The notes: generated by a model from the letters alone, not told the origin. A stretch of 64,000 bases of DNA from Kitasatospora sp. GAS204B (GCF_029892155.1 NZ_JARZAG010000011.1:62001-126000); one strand, 5' to 3'; positions 1-12,886 are shown, counted from the first letter of the stretch. Translations and numbers: made by a program.

Positions 1-984
1 CGCTCACCGCTGCCGGCGGTGCTCGGCCACGAGGGGGCCGGGGTCGTGGTGGAGACGGGCGGCCCGGACACCGGGCTGAGTGTGGGCGACCACGTGGTGC
101 TGAGCTTCGACTCCTGCGGACACTGCCGGAACTGCCTGGGCGCGGCCCCCGCCTACTGTGACTCCTTCGCCTCGCTCAACCTCTTCGGAGGGCGCGAGGA
201 GAACGCGGAGCGGTTCACCGACGCGGCCGGGGGCGAACTGGCTCCCCGGTGGTTCGGCCAGTCCTCCTTCGCCGAGTACGCGATGGTCCCGGCCCGCAAC
301 GCCGTCCGGGTCGACTCCTCGCTGCCCATCGAACTGCTCGGCCCGCTCGGCTGCGGTTTCCTCACCGGCGCCGGAGCGGTCTTCAACTCCTTCGGCCTCG
401 GCCCCGGCGACACGATCGCGGTCTTCGGCGCGGGCGCGGTGGGTCTGGCCGCGGTGATGGCGGCCGCCGCCGCCGGGGCGGTGGCGGTGGCCGTCGACCG
501 GCACCCCGAACGGCTGGCGCTCGCCGAGCGGTTCGGCGCGATCCCGCTGCGCGCCGGCTCGGCCGAGCTGCCCTCCCAGCCCGAGCTGCCCTCCCAGCCC
601 GACCTGCCCGACCGTATCCGGCGACTGACGGACGGCGGCGCGCAGTTCGCGCTGGACACCACGGGCTCCGCCCGACTCATCAACGACGCGCTCCGGGCCC
701 TTCGCCCGACCGGCCACCTCGGCCTGGTGGCACGGCTCCACACCACGCTGCCGCTCGAGCCGGGGGCACTCGACCGGGGTCGGAGGATCTCCCACATCTG
801 CGAGGGGGACGCGGTGCCGGGACTGCTGGTTCCGCGGCTGACCGGGCTGTGGCAGGCCGGGCGGTTCCCCTTCGACCAGCTGATCCGCACGTACCCGCTC
901 GCCGACATCAATGAGGCCGAACGCGACTGCGACGCGGGCCGCGTGGTCAAACCCGTCCTGGTCCCGGAGCGAACGAGCGGATGA
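1..984 (+). CDS. Zinc-dependent alcohol dehydrogenase, 5' end outside the window
   Basis: This is a medium-chain zinc alcohol dehydrogenase, probably of the NAD-dependent aryl-alcohol dehydrogenase type, oxidising an alcohol to an aldehyde in the cytoplasm. The frame is open from base 1, so the N-terminus with the first catalytic cysteine lies outside. In the visible 327 residues, GHEGAG at 9-14 carries a catalytic zinc ligand. Cysteines 39, 42, 45 and 53 form the structural zinc site. GAGAVG near 142 is the Rossmann dinucleotide loop. A short in-frame duplication (ELPSQP twice, bases 565-600) lies in a surface segment. It ends 6 bases before the convergent methyltransferase. The substrate is not inferable. 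Confidence 0.85.
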   Translation, partial: RSPLPAVLGHEGAGVVVETGGPDTGLSVGDHVVLSFDSCGHCRNCLGAAPAYCDSFASLNLFGGREENAERFTDAAGGELAPRWFGQSSFAEYAMVPARNAVRVDSSLPIELLGPLGCGFLTGAGAVFNSFGLGPGDTIAVFGAGAVGLAAVMAAAAAGAVAVAVDRHPERLALAERFGAIPLRAGSAELPSQPELPSQPDLPDRIRRLTDGGAQFALDTTGSARLINDALRALRPTGHLGLVARLHTTLPLEPGALDRGRRISHICEGDAVPGLLVPRLTGLWQAGRFPFDQLIRTYPLADINEAERDCDAGRVVKPVLVPERTSG

Positions 985-990
985 ACTGCT

Positions 991-1896
991 CTACGGCCTG
1001 GGCTTGTTCGCGAACACCCACCGGTTGCCCGCCAGCGCGTCGTTCTGCTCGGGCAGCGGGCCGCGTCCGTGCCGGCGGGTGAAGTCGAACGGGGTGTGGA
1101 CCGAGGTGGACCAGCCTCTGCCCGCCAGATCACCCGCGGAGTCCGGCCGCGGCTCCACGTTGAACAGGTTGAGGAGGTCGACGCCGATCTGCTGTTTCGT
1201 CGAGGAGTAGAGCGGGTTGTCGCGGTATTCCAGCAAGTCGATGTCGACCTTGGCCTCGAACGCCAGAGCGCTTCCCCCCGTGCTCAACCGGTCCACCGTG
1301 TCGACGAGATACGTCTCGGCGGCGTTGGACAGGTAGAACAGCAGCCCCTCGGCCAGCCAGACGCTCGGTGCGGCCGTGTCGAAGCCGGCAGCGGTCAGCG
1401 CTCCGACCCAGTCGGCGCGCAGATCGATCGGGATCGGTACGCGTGCGGCCTTGGGGGTGGCCGCCAGCCCGCCGAGCACCTCGTGTTTGAACGCCAGCAC
1501 GCCTTCCGTGTCGATCTCGAAGATCACGCAGCCGGCAGGCCAGTCGAGTCGGAACGCCCGCGAATCCAACCCGGCCCCGAGCAGTACCACTTGGCGGGCG
1601 CCCGCGTGTACCGATCGGAGGAGGAAGTCGTCGAGGACCCTTGTCCGCAGACCGAAGTACCGCGCGAATCTCCCCCACAGCGGGTTCGCGTCCCCGTCCG
1701 GAACCTGGTGCATGCGGACCGGCCAGCCTGCGGACGCCGGTGCGGCGAGCACGAAGTGCTCCGCGTAGACGTCCCGCGCCAGGGTGTCGTGGCGGTGGGT
1801 CTCGATCGCCCGTGCCGCGGCGACCATGAGAGCGGTCAGGCCGACACCCCCTGCGACGCCTTCAACGCCGGTGCTCCGATCCGCTGTGCCGACCAT
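991..1896 (-). CDS. SAM-dependent methyltransferase, TIGR00027/PF04072 type
   Basis: A 301-residue class I methyltransferase of the leucine-carboxyl-methyltransferase-like family (PF04072, TIGR00027), common in actinobacteria, often several per genome, with unknown substrates. The diagnostic family motifs are VLLGAGLDSRAFRL (SAM-binding loop) and VWLAEGLLFYL. The ATG at 1896 is chosen because AAGGGAGG sits 5-8 bases upstream and the family N-terminus begins there. An upstream in-frame extension to 2001 has no comparable ribosome site. It is convergent with the alcohol dehydrogenase and has its own upstream region. No partner gene indicates its role. Confidence 0.85.
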   Translation of the reverse strand: MVGTADRSTGVEGVAGGVGLTALMVAAARAIETHRHDTLARDVYAEHFVLAAPASAGWPVRMHQVPDGDANPLWGRFARYFGLRTRVLDDFLLRSVHAGARQVVLLGAGLDSRAFRLDWPAGCVIFEIDTEGVLAFKHEVLGGLAATPKAARVPIPIDLRADWVGALTAAGFDTAAPSVWLAEGLLFYLSNAAETYLVDTVDRLSTGGSALAFEAKVDIDLLEYRDNPLYSSTKQQIGVDLLNLFNVEPRPDSAGDLAGRGWSTSVHTPFDFTRRHGRGPLPEQNDALAGNRWVFANKPRP

Positions 1897-2223
1897 GTGT
1901 CCTCCCTTGGGGGCGAGTTGAGACCAGGAACAGCGAGGAGAGCGAGCGCCGACGGACTCCTCACTATCCGGCCGACGATCGCCCCCCGCACGAAAAGCCA
2001 ATCGGAGTCACCTGATCGAGTGAATCTCGCCCACACGGCCCCAGGGTGCCCCGCACTGTGCTGCCCGCTGCGGGGCCTGGCGCACTGCGGGATCAACACG
2101 CCTTCTCCGGAGCTCAGTGCCGCCAGATACCAGCCACTCGGCCCCCACAGCAGCCCCAGCGGCTCGACATCGCGCACCGCTCCGGCGCGTACCGCCGGAG
2201 CGCCCGCCGTGGAACGGCGGCGG
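1897..2223. other. Intergenic region between the methyltransferase and the ricin-B gene
   Basis: These 327 bases have no convincing gene. They should contain the promoter of the minus-strand methyltransferase and, at the right end, the transcription terminator of the ricin-B gene (see 2178-2202). The open frames here lack ribosome sites and recognisable domains. Confidence 0.5.
2178..2202 (-). terminator. Stem-loop terminator after the ricin-B gene
   Basis: A perfect 10-bp G/C stem (CGCTCCGGCG paired with CGCCGGAGCG) around a 5-base loop. It lies 22 bases beyond the stop codon of the minus-strand gene at 2224. There is no clear U-tract, as is usual for Streptomyces terminators. Confidence 0.6.
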
Positions 2224-3684
2224 TCAGCCCTGTTTGAAGGCCTGGGCCGCGCTCTGGTCGCAGGGCAGCAGTTGGACCGCCGTGCCGCCGTTCACCTCGC
2301 CCACGCACAGCTTGGCCTGGGCGGAGTAGATGGTGCCACCGTTGACGGCGAAGTGCTGCGCCGGGTTGCCGCTGCAGTTCGCGACCTGCACGACCGTGCC
2401 GGGGGTGGTGGCGCCCCAGGCGGCGTCCATGCAGATGGCGCCCGTCCGGAGCGTGCCGTTGGCGCCGGCGGCCCACTTCTGGGTCGCGCTGCCGTCGCAC
2501 GCCGCGAGGGCCAGCGGTGTGCCGTCGGTACCCGCCCCGCCGCTGAGGCACTTGCCGGTGCCGGGGTTCACCAGCGCGGTCGGCGCGCCGCCGGCCCCCG
2601 GGCTCGCGGGCGTCGTGGTCCTCGCCGGGTTCGAAGCGGCGGGTCCCTGGTTGTGGGAGGCCTGGGCCACGGGTGCGGAGGGCGAATGCGACGGGGAGCC
2701 CTTCAGCGTGAGCACGAGGGCGCCGCCCACCAGGCAGGCGACGACCACGGTCGCCGCGGCGATCCACCAGCCGGTGAACCGCCGCTCGCGCGGGCCGCTT
2801 CCGCCCGCCGCTCCGCCGACCGGATCGGTGTCGGCCTCCTCGTGGGCGGGCGCGTCCATGGCCGAATCCAGCCGGCGCATCACGGGCTCGTCCAGCAGGC
2901 CGGTGTCCACGACGCCGGCGGAGTCGATGGTGAACCGCCACCGCGGATGGTCGACGCGGCCGACGACGACCACCGACCAGGGGCCCTGCGGATTGTCGGC
3001 CAGCCGGTAGATGAACTCGCGGTCCCGGCCGCCGGGCAGGCCGATCAGCAGCGCCACCCCGCCGCGCTCGTCGGCCAGTGCGGCATCGCCGTCGGTCAGC
3101 GCCGGTGCGTCGGTGGATCCCAACCGCTCCGCGCCGCCGGATTTGAACCCGATCCGGACCACCTGCACACCCCGTGACCACGGGCTCGTGGTGAGCTCGC
3201 GGGTCCAGTCCTCGGCCAGGGCCCTCGCCTGCTGGGCGTCGCCCTCCAGGCTGATGATCCCGCCGACCTGGCTGAGGTTGAGCAGCACGAATCCCTTGCT
3301 GGTGTGGCCGAGTGAGACCAGCCGCGGGTACGGCTCGGTCAGCGACTCCGCCACGCTCTCGCTCTGCAGCCGGCGCAGCTGAGCCTGCCAGGTCCGGCCG
3401 CCGTCACTGGCGGTCCATCCGGCGGGGGGCCGCTCGTCGGGGGTCTTCAGGCTCAGCCAGACGGTGTCGGGCCCGACGACGACGGCGTGGGCCACCGGCA
3501 CGGCGCGGTTCTCGCGGTCGCAGGCGGTGGCCAGGACGCGCACGACCCGGTCCACGGTCCACAGGCCGTGATCGGCCCGCGGGCCCAGCCCCGACCGCGG
3601 CTCGGCCCGTCGCGACCTGCGTATCCGGGCAAGCCAGTCGCCGCGGCGAGGAACGCGTTCAGCGGGTCGGCTCAGCAGTGTCAC
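2224..3684 (-). CDS. Membrane-anchored protein with C-terminal ricin B-type lectin domain
   Basis: A 486-residue protein. Residues 1-300 form a cytoplasmic region that resembles, in its stretch from PYPRLVSLGHTSKG to TSPWSRGVQVVRIGF, a segment of actinobacterial LysM/BTAD-type membrane regulators. A transmembrane helix follows at about 304-326, then a Ser/Pro/Ala-rich linker. Residues 368-486 form a ricin-B fold with QKW, QHF and QAF in place of QxW repeats and paired cysteines. The expected topology puts the lectin domain outside, where it could bind glycan. The GTG at 3684 follows GAGGAG; an upstream extension lacks a ribosome site. It diverges from the T7SS operon across a 287-base region, so a role with that system is inferred from position only. 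Confidence 0.7.
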   Translation of the reverse strand: MTLLSRPAERVPRRGDWLARIRRSRRAEPRSGLGPRADHGLWTVDRVVRVLATACDRENRAVPVAHAVVVGPDTVWLSLKTPDERPPAGWTASDGGRTWQAQLRRLQSESVAESLTEPYPRLVSLGHTSKGFVLLNLSQVGGIISLEGDAQQARALAEDWTRELTTSPWSRGVQVVRIGFKSGGAERLGSTDAPALTDGDAALADERGGVALLIGLPGGRDREFIYRLADNPQGPWSVVVVGRVDHPRWRFTIDSAGVVDTGLLDEPVMRRLDSAMDAPAHEEADTDPVGGAAGGSGPRERRFTGWWIAAATVVVACLVGGALVLTLKGSPSHSPSAPVAQASHNQGPAASNPARTTTPASPGAGGAPTALVNPGTGKCLSGGAGTDGTPLALAACDGSATQKWAAGANGTLRTGAICMDAAWGATTPGTVVQVANCSGNPAQHFAVNGGTIYSAQAKLCVGEVNGGTAVQLLPCDQSAAQAFKQG

Positions 3685-3822
3685 CTGTGTCTCCTCGTCA
3701 AGAACCGCATCGTCAAAGCCGCATCGTCGGGAGCCGCGCCGAATCGACCGGCGCGCACGGGGAATTCGGCCTCCCCGGAACGGTGCTCTTCCCGGCCGAG
3801 TGGTGTCAACGCCGAGCACCGG

Positions 3823-3852
3823 GCCGGCTTGGGCCCCAGGGCCCAAGCCGGC
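3823..3852. promoter_or_regulatory. 30-bp palindrome in the divergent ricin-B/esx region
   Basis: Two 14-bp arms (GCCGGCTTGGGCCC and its exact complement) flank a CA centre. It lies 35 bases upstream of a candidate -10 box (TAGCAT, 3887-3892) for the T7SS operon and about 140 bases upstream of the divergent gene. It could be an operator or a cruciform. It is a poor terminator candidate because it follows no gene. Confidence 0.55.
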
Positions 3853-3886
3853 AGCGGGGGTTCTGGACCGCCCTCGGGTCCGTTCC

Positions 3887-3892
3887 TAGCAT
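3887..3892 (+). promoter_or_regulatory. Candidate -10 box of the T7SS operon
   Basis: TAGCAT, a good actinobacterial -10 hexamer, lies 79 bases before the first WXG100 start. CTGGAC about 18 bases upstream is a weak -35. A tandem 10-bp duplication (GCCTGTCGAG at 3921-3930 and 3931-3940) sits in the predicted leader. Assigned from sequence pattern only. Confidence 0.35.
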
Positions 3893-3971
3893 CGACGGCG
3901 TCGGTGCCGAACGTGTCGTTGCCTGTCGAGGCCTGTCGAGACGCTCGGCAACACCAGAAGGGACACACACC

Positions 3972-4268
3972 ATGGCGAACCTGAACGTCACCTATCAGGA
4001 GATGTCGGACACCGCGACCACCATGCGGAACAACAAGGCCGACATCGACGACAAGCTCAACCAGTGCAAGAGCATCGTCGACAACCTGACCAGCAACGGC
4101 TTCGTCACCGAGCAGGCGTCGGGCCACTTCGACGAGGTGCACAACGAGTTCAACTCCTCGGCCACGCAGGCCATGGACACCCTGGACCAGCTGTCGCAGT
4201 GGCTCGACAAGGCCGTGGCCGCGATGCGTGACATGGACACCCAGCTCTCGGGCTCCCTCAACAAGTAG
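3972..4268 (+). CDS. WXG100-family T7SS substrate, EsxB/EsxA-like
   Basis: A 98-residue all-helical WXG100 protein, the small secreted partner that typically dimerises with another WXG100 protein and is exported by an EccC ATPase. Two predicted helices flank the turn at residues 42-46, where the canonical Trp-x-Gly is replaced by N-G-F-V-T. Similar G-(Y/F)-V-T turns are known in Streptomyces Esx proteins. The ATG at 3972 follows AGAAGGGA. It is the first gene of the plus-strand T7SS operon and lies 94 bases before eccC. The tail QLSGSLNK lacks an obvious YxxxD/E export signal. Confidence 0.85.
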   Translation: MANLNVTYQEMSDTATTMRNNKADIDDKLNQCKSIVDNLTSNGFVTEQASGHFDEVHNEFNSSATQAMDTLDQLSQWLDKAVAAMRDMDTQLSGSLNK

Positions 4269-4362
4269 CCTCTGGCCCGGAGTTGGCCGGGCATCCGCAC
4301 GTGTGCCCCGCGTCGGCCGTACTGGCGGCGCGGGTGCTCGGACTCATGAGGGGTTGGGAGCC

Positions 4363-8819
<4,457 letters not shown>

Positions 8820-8820
<1 letters not shown>

Positions 8821-9098
8821 TGGCAGACCTCGTGGTGAAGGACCTGCAGGACCTGGTCAACGACCTCAACTCGCTGATCGGCCAGTTCGAGGGGGCGCTG
8901 GACTTCCAGAACGACGACAAGGGGCTCTGGGGACAGCACAACGCCAATCTCTCGATGGGTGACTTCGCCGACAACTGGACCGTTCACCGCGACGCGATGG
9001 TCAAGGACATGAAGGCCCTGCGCGACAAGGTGAGCAAGGTCGACGACTCCTGGTCGCAGGCGGAGACGCAGCTGATGGACACGTTCCAGAACAAGTGA
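8820..9098 (+). CDS. Second WXG100-family T7SS substrate
   Basis: A 92-residue WXG100 protein, likely the heterodimer partner of the one upstream of eccC. It contains LWGQHN at 36-41 and a second tryptophan at 53 in DNWTVHRDAM, the pattern of Streptomyces EsxA. A helix-turn-helix hairpin is expected. Its start codon overlaps the eccC stop by one base, so expression should be coupled to the ATPase. Placing the two WXG100 genes on either side of eccC differs from the adjacent esxBA arrangement typical of streptomycetes. Confidence 0.85.
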
Positions 9099-9135
9099 CG
9101 TGGTGGTCAAGTTGAAAGAGGCCAAGGAGAACTGA

Positions 9136-10638
9136 ATGTCCGTCAGAAACCTCGACTGGGCGCCGTTGGACCTGCACTCGGACCCGGTCCACGCCGACCC
9201 CGATGTGGTGGTCGCGGCGCAGAAGCGCTACGCCATGATCGCCTCGACCATCGACGACACGACCGCCAAGCTCGGGCAGATCGTCGACGCCAACAGCGAC
9301 AGCCTCGCCGGCCAGTACGTCGCGGGGCTGAAGTCCGGGGCGAGTTCGCTCAAGGACCGGCTCAGCAAGGCCGCCGTGCGCTACCACGACGTCGCCAACG
9401 AGATCAACAAGTACGAGCCGGATCTGGACCGGGGGCTCAGCGAGACCGCCGGTGCGCTGACGGACGCCGAAGCGGCCAAGAACGCCCAGACCAAGGCGAA
9501 CGGGATGCCGGATCCGCAGAAGAGCTCGGACGGCACCACCACTCCCGCGGAGCAGCAGAAGGCCACCGACAAGAGCAAGGCCCAGTCCGACGCGGACGGG
9601 AAGCTGGCGGCGGCGAAGACGCGGCTCAACAACGCGCTGGACGCGCTCAATGTGGCCGGCAAGCGTTTCGGTGACGCGGTCAACTGCAAGAACTACGACG
9701 ACGGGCTGACCGACTCCTACAAGGACAAGCTCGACGCCGTGATGGCCAAGATCAGCCAGATCTTCGCCATCATCGGCATGATCCTGGCCGCCCTCGCGAT
9801 CCTCATCCCCGGTGTGGACGTGCTGGTCATCGCCGGAGTGGTGGCCGGCGCGGTCACGCTGGTCGCCAACATCGTGCTCTATCACGACGGCAAGGGCAGC
9901 GTCGTCGACGTCATCCTCGGGGTGGTCGGGCTGGGCCTGGCCGGCGCCGGCGCCGCCATCTCGCTGATCGGCAAGGGGCTGTCCGCCGGCGCCAAGGCCG
10001 CCGCCGCCCTCGGCGGTAAGGTGCCCAAGCCGATCGTGACCGGGGGTGGCAACAACATCGAGATGGTGCCGCTGCGGCCACCCGGCGGCGGAGGCGGCGG
10101 CGGTGGCGTCCCGAACTTCTCCAGGCCGTTCGGGCCGGGCAACCAGCCCCGCCCGGTACCGAACTACTCCAGGCCGTTCGGGCCGAACAACCTGCCCAAG
10201 CCGGTGCTGCCCAAGCCGGTGGCGCCCAAGCCGGCGGGCCCGAACGCGGCCGCCGACTGGAAGAACCTGTCGGACTGGTTCAACAATCCGGCCACCAACT
10301 GGGTGCTGGGCAAGCTCGGTGTCATCACCCCGGACACCGGGTTCTGGGCCTCGGCCTGGGAGCAACTCAAGGGCGCCGGCGACATGTGGGCCACCCTGTT
10401 CAGTGATCCGGCGAAGTTCGGCAAGGACTTCGCGGCCATCATCACCGGTCTGAAAGGCCCCCTCGACCTCTCGGCCATCATGAAGGCGGGCGGCCTCGGC
10501 AACATCTCGCCGCTCTGGTTCGCCTGGGGTGGCCTGAACGGCGCGTTCGGCATCGGTGCCGGATTCATCTACACCGGCGGGCGCCTGATGGGCTGGATCC
10601 CCGCGGTCAACCCGCCGGGCCAGGTGCCTGCCACGTGA
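9136..10638 (+). CDS. Putative large T7SS substrate with hydrophobic core and Pro-rich linker
   Basis: A 500-residue protein with no family I can name confidently. Residues 25-200 are helical and charged, resembling the LXG/WXG-like N-terminal export modules of T7SS cargo. Residues 215-300 hold two or three strongly hydrophobic segments. A Gly run and a Pro-rich linker with a repeated (P)N(F/Y)SRPFGP motif follow near 325-365. The C-terminal 130 residues are Trp/Phe-rich and could be a membrane-active domain. AAGGAG precedes the ATG by 5 bases. Position immediately after the second WXG100 gene supports a cargo or membrane component role. A toxin activity is not demonstrated by any catalytic motif. 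Confidence 0.6.
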   Translation: MSVRNLDWAPLDLHSDPVHADPDVVVAAQKRYAMIASTIDDTTAKLGQIVDANSDSLAGQYVAGLKSGASSLKDRLSKAAVRYHDVANEINKYEPDLDRGLSETAGALTDAEAAKNAQTKANGMPDPQKSSDGTTTPAEQQKATDKSKAQSDADGKLAAAKTRLNNALDALNVAGKRFGDAVNCKNYDDGLTDSYKDKLDAVMAKISQIFAIIGMILAALAILIPGVDVLVIAGVVAGAVTLVANIVLYHDGKGSVVDVILGVVGLGLAGAGAAISLIGKGLSAGAKAAAALGGKVPKPIVTGGGNNIEMVPLRPPGGGGGGGGVPNFSRPFGPGNQPRPVPNYSRPFGPNNLPKPVLPKPVAPKPAGPNAAADWKNLSDWFNNPATNWVLGKLGVITPDTGFWASAWEQLKGAGDMWATLFSDPAKFGKDFAAIITGLKGPLDLSAIMKAGGLGNISPLWFAWGGLNGAFGIGAGFIYTGGRLMGWIPAVNPPGQVPAT

Positions 10639-10652
10639 GCGAGGGAGGGACG

Positions 10653-11423
10653 ATGAGCGAGGATCTGCTGGCACTGACGCGGCAGCCGTGGCACTGGGAG
10701 TGGGTGCCGACCGTGCGACCGGGCGAGCCGGCGGACGAGGCGTGGATCGAGCGCCTGGCGGCTCTGTTCGAGGAGTGGACGTCCGAGGGCCTGGCCGCCG
10801 CGCGCGCGGCCTGGCCCGCCGACGCCGGGGCGGAGTTCCCCTTCACCTCGGAGATGCTGGGGCGTGATGCCGCCCGCTGGCTACTGGAACGCGCGGAGGG
10901 ACTGCCCGCCTGGACCCGGCTGGCCTGGGGCGCGGCGTTCGTGAACGGCCGGCCCAGGTGGGCGCCGGTCCCGGTGGTCGTGGAGTTCACCGGGCCCGTG
11001 ACGGGGGATCCCAACTACCTCATGCACCTGGTCGGCGCCCGTGGCATGGAGGGCGACGCGCGCGAGCCCGTGGTCGACTACGTGACCACCTCGATCGGTG
11101 ACGGGCTACGGGTGTTCGCCCTGTGCCGCAGCGAGGAGGGCGCCGCCTACGCCCGCGTCCACGCCGCGCTCCGCCTCGACGTGCCACCGACCGGCGGCGC
11201 GCCGAGCGTCGGCATCGACGTCACGCTGACCACGCTCGTCTTCGAGATGGGACTGATGGCCTTGATCGGCAACGGAGTCGAGCAGTTGATGCACCAGATA
11301 GCCGACGAATGCGTTCCGACCGACGGGGGCCCGGCCCGGCTCGGATTCGTCGCGGGCACCGCAGTCACGGCCGCCGAAGTCACGGGCACCGAGGTCGCGG
11401 CCACCGGGGGAGGGCCGGCATGA
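10653..11423 (+). CDS. T7SS-linked protein of unknown function
   Basis: A 256-residue soluble protein without a recognised domain. It has mixed alpha/beta character, no signal peptide and no transmembrane helix. The central part (VVVEFTGPVT, VVDYVTTSIGDG, IDVTLTTLVFEMG) looks like a repeated beta-alpha sandwich. The ATG at 10653 follows GGGAGGG at ideal spacing. A GTG at 10635, overlapping the upstream stop, is the alternative. The stop overlaps the next start (ATGA), so the pair are translationally coupled. In other ESX loci this position often holds dedicated chaperones such as EspG or immunity proteins; that comparison is inference. Confidence 0.6.
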   Translation: MSEDLLALTRQPWHWEWVPTVRPGEPADEAWIERLAALFEEWTSEGLAAARAAWPADAGAEFPFTSEMLGRDAARWLLERAEGLPAWTRLAWGAAFVNGRPRWAPVPVVVEFTGPVTGDPNYLMHLVGARGMEGDAREPVVDYVTTSIGDGLRVFALCRSEEGAAYARVHAALRLDVPPTGGAPSVGIDVTLTTLVFEMGLMALIGNGVEQLMHQIADECVPTDGGPARLGFVAGTAVTAAEVTGTEVAATGGGPA

Positions 11424-12118
11424 TCGACTTCGAACTCGTCCTCCCGGACGGCTGGGTACAGATTCCCACCACGCCTGACACCAGTACGCTGCGCCGCCGG
11501 GTCATCGAGGATGTGATCCAGCACCACCTGCCCGACTCGCTGCCACGGGACAAGGCCGGTCCGTGGCGCCGGATGCTGCGCAAGGAACTCATCGAGGCGA
11601 CCGACGAGGCCACCCGGCAGAGCGCCCGTTCGGTCCTGCTGCCGCTGCAGGAGTTCAGCGGCATCCGGCTGCCCGGATCGATGCTGGTGACCGTCCTCGA
11701 AGGCGAGGACGAGAGCGAGGACCCGGAGCAGCTGCTGGCCTCGATCCTCAGCGACGCCGGCTCTGAAGGCACCTACCTGGAGATCGGCGGTGCCCCGGCG
11801 GTGCGGGTGGCCTCGGTCATCGACAGCGGCCGGCTCCGGCGCAAGTCACCGTCCTGGCGGGTCTCGTACTACGTGTCCAATCCGGACGCGCCCGGCGTGT
11901 GGGGACTGCTGACCTTCACGGTGCTGACCGACGGGGACGTCGAGGCCGCGCCGGTGCAGGCCGTCGTGCTGCTCTTCGACATGATCGTGTCGACGTTGCG
12001 CTGGGCGGACCGCGTCGACGTCCCCACCGAGGACGAGGTGCTCGCCCAGCTGGCCGAAGTGGCCCAGGCGGCCGGGGAGTCGGGCGCGGGCTCTACGGCC
12101 GTGGGTGCCGAGCCGTGA
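11420..12118 (+). CDS. T7SS-linked protein of unknown function, last gene of the operon
   Basis: A 232-residue soluble alpha/beta protein with no recognised family and no signal or membrane segment. It begins with MIDFELVLPDGWVQIP, has a helical basic segment to about residue 70, then alternating strands (GSMLVTVLEG, PAVRVASVID, SWRVSYYVSN, LLTFTVLTDG). The fold could pair with the preceding protein. It overlaps the upstream gene by 4 bases (ATGA). It ends 57 bases before the LuxR-type gene. A chaperone or accessory role in the adjacent secretion system is inferred from gene order only. Confidence 0.6.
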   Translation: MIDFELVLPDGWVQIPTTPDTSTLRRRVIEDVIQHHLPDSLPRDKAGPWRRMLRKELIEATDEATRQSARSVLLPLQEFSGIRLPGSMLVTVLEGEDESEDPEQLLASILSDAGSEGTYLEIGGAPAVRVASVIDSGRLRRKSPSWRVSYYVSNPDAPGVWGLLTFTVLTDGDVEAAPVQAVVLLFDMIVSTLRWADRVDVPTEDEVLAQLAEVAQAAGESGAGSTAVGAEP

Positions 12119-12175
12119 ACTCCCTCTGAACCGGGTCTGAAGGAAGTATGAAGCCGGCTCCGCCACGCTGGGCGT

Positions 12176-12886
12176 ATGACACTCGTCGCCACGTCCGCGC
12201 CGGTCAGTCCGACCAGCGTGCGGATCGCCATCACCAGCCCGGACATCCTGGCCCAGATCCGGCAGGTGTTCGCCAGCAAGAACCTGGCCGTGGACATCGT
12301 CAGCATGCCCTTCGTCGAGGTCACCGTCCGACCGGCGATGGGTGCGATCGGTGCGGTGGGCGCGGCCGGCACGGACCGGTCCGCGGTGGGGACCGCGCTG
12401 GAGCGGGTGGCCGCCCCCACCGCCCGGGCCGGCGCCCCGGCCGGTGCCTCGCCCGCTCGCCGGCTCTGCGCCGAGTACCGGCTGAGCGTCGTCGAGGTCG
12501 GCGGCCGCCCCAGGGCCGAGCTTCCTGCCCCGCAGGGCCGGCCGCACCCGGCGCCGGAGCCGGCCCCCGACGCCGACAGTCCGGTGGTCGCCCTGTCGCG
12601 GCGTCAGCACGAGGTGATGGCCCTGGTCTCCCGCGGCGCGCGCAACAGCGAGATCGCCGCACGGCTGAACGTCAGCGAGAAGACCGTGAAGAACCACATC
12701 AACCGGATCTTCAGGTCGCTGGGCGCGGGCAGCCGGGTCGAGGCGGTGCTGATCTGGCAGCGCCACCAACGCCGGCAGCGCCAGCAGGGCGACCAGCGCC
12801 ACCAGGTCGACCAGCGTCAGCAGGCCGACCCGCGCGACGGTGTCATCCGGCGCGGCGTACCGCATCCTCCGCTGCTGCCGGTCTGA
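12176..12886 (+). CDS. LuxR-family HTH transcriptional regulator
   Basis: A 236-residue DNA-binding protein. The LuxR/GerE helix-turn-helix spans about residues 140-200, with LSRRQHEVMALVSRGARNSEI and EKTVKNHINRIFRSLG. The N-terminal 130 residues do not match a receiver domain; no phosphoacceptor Asp pattern is evident. The last 35 residues are Gln/Arg-rich low complexity, encoded by a CAG/CGC-type repetitive stretch. The gene lies 57 bases after the T7SS operon on the same strand and may be read through from it. It overlaps the 3' end of the convergent AfsR-type gene by 44 bases. The ribosome site is poor, so the start is uncertain. Confidence 0.75.
   Translation: MTLVATSAPVSPTSVRIAITSPDILAQIRQVFASKNLAVDIVSMPFVEVTVRPAMGAIGAVGAAGTDRSAVGTALERVAAPTARAGAPAGASPARRLCAEYRLSVVEVGGRPRAELPAPQGRPHPAPEPAPDADSPVVALSRRQHEVMALVSRGARNSEIAARLNVSEKTVKNHINRIFRSLGAGSRVEAVLIWQRHQRRQRQQGDQRHQVDQRQQADPRDGVIRRGVPHPPLLPV

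Noticed and set aside
565..609. Tandem 18-bp duplication within the alcohol dehydrogenase
   Set aside because: A two-copy in-frame repeat in a surface loop is ordinary; noted in the gene entry only.
1069..3177. A 700-codon plus-strand open frame opposite the methyltransferase and ricin-B genes
   Set aside because: Composition is the Arg/Gly/Pro-rich type seen when reading the complement of G/C-rich genes. It has no domain and the opposite strand has recognised motifs.
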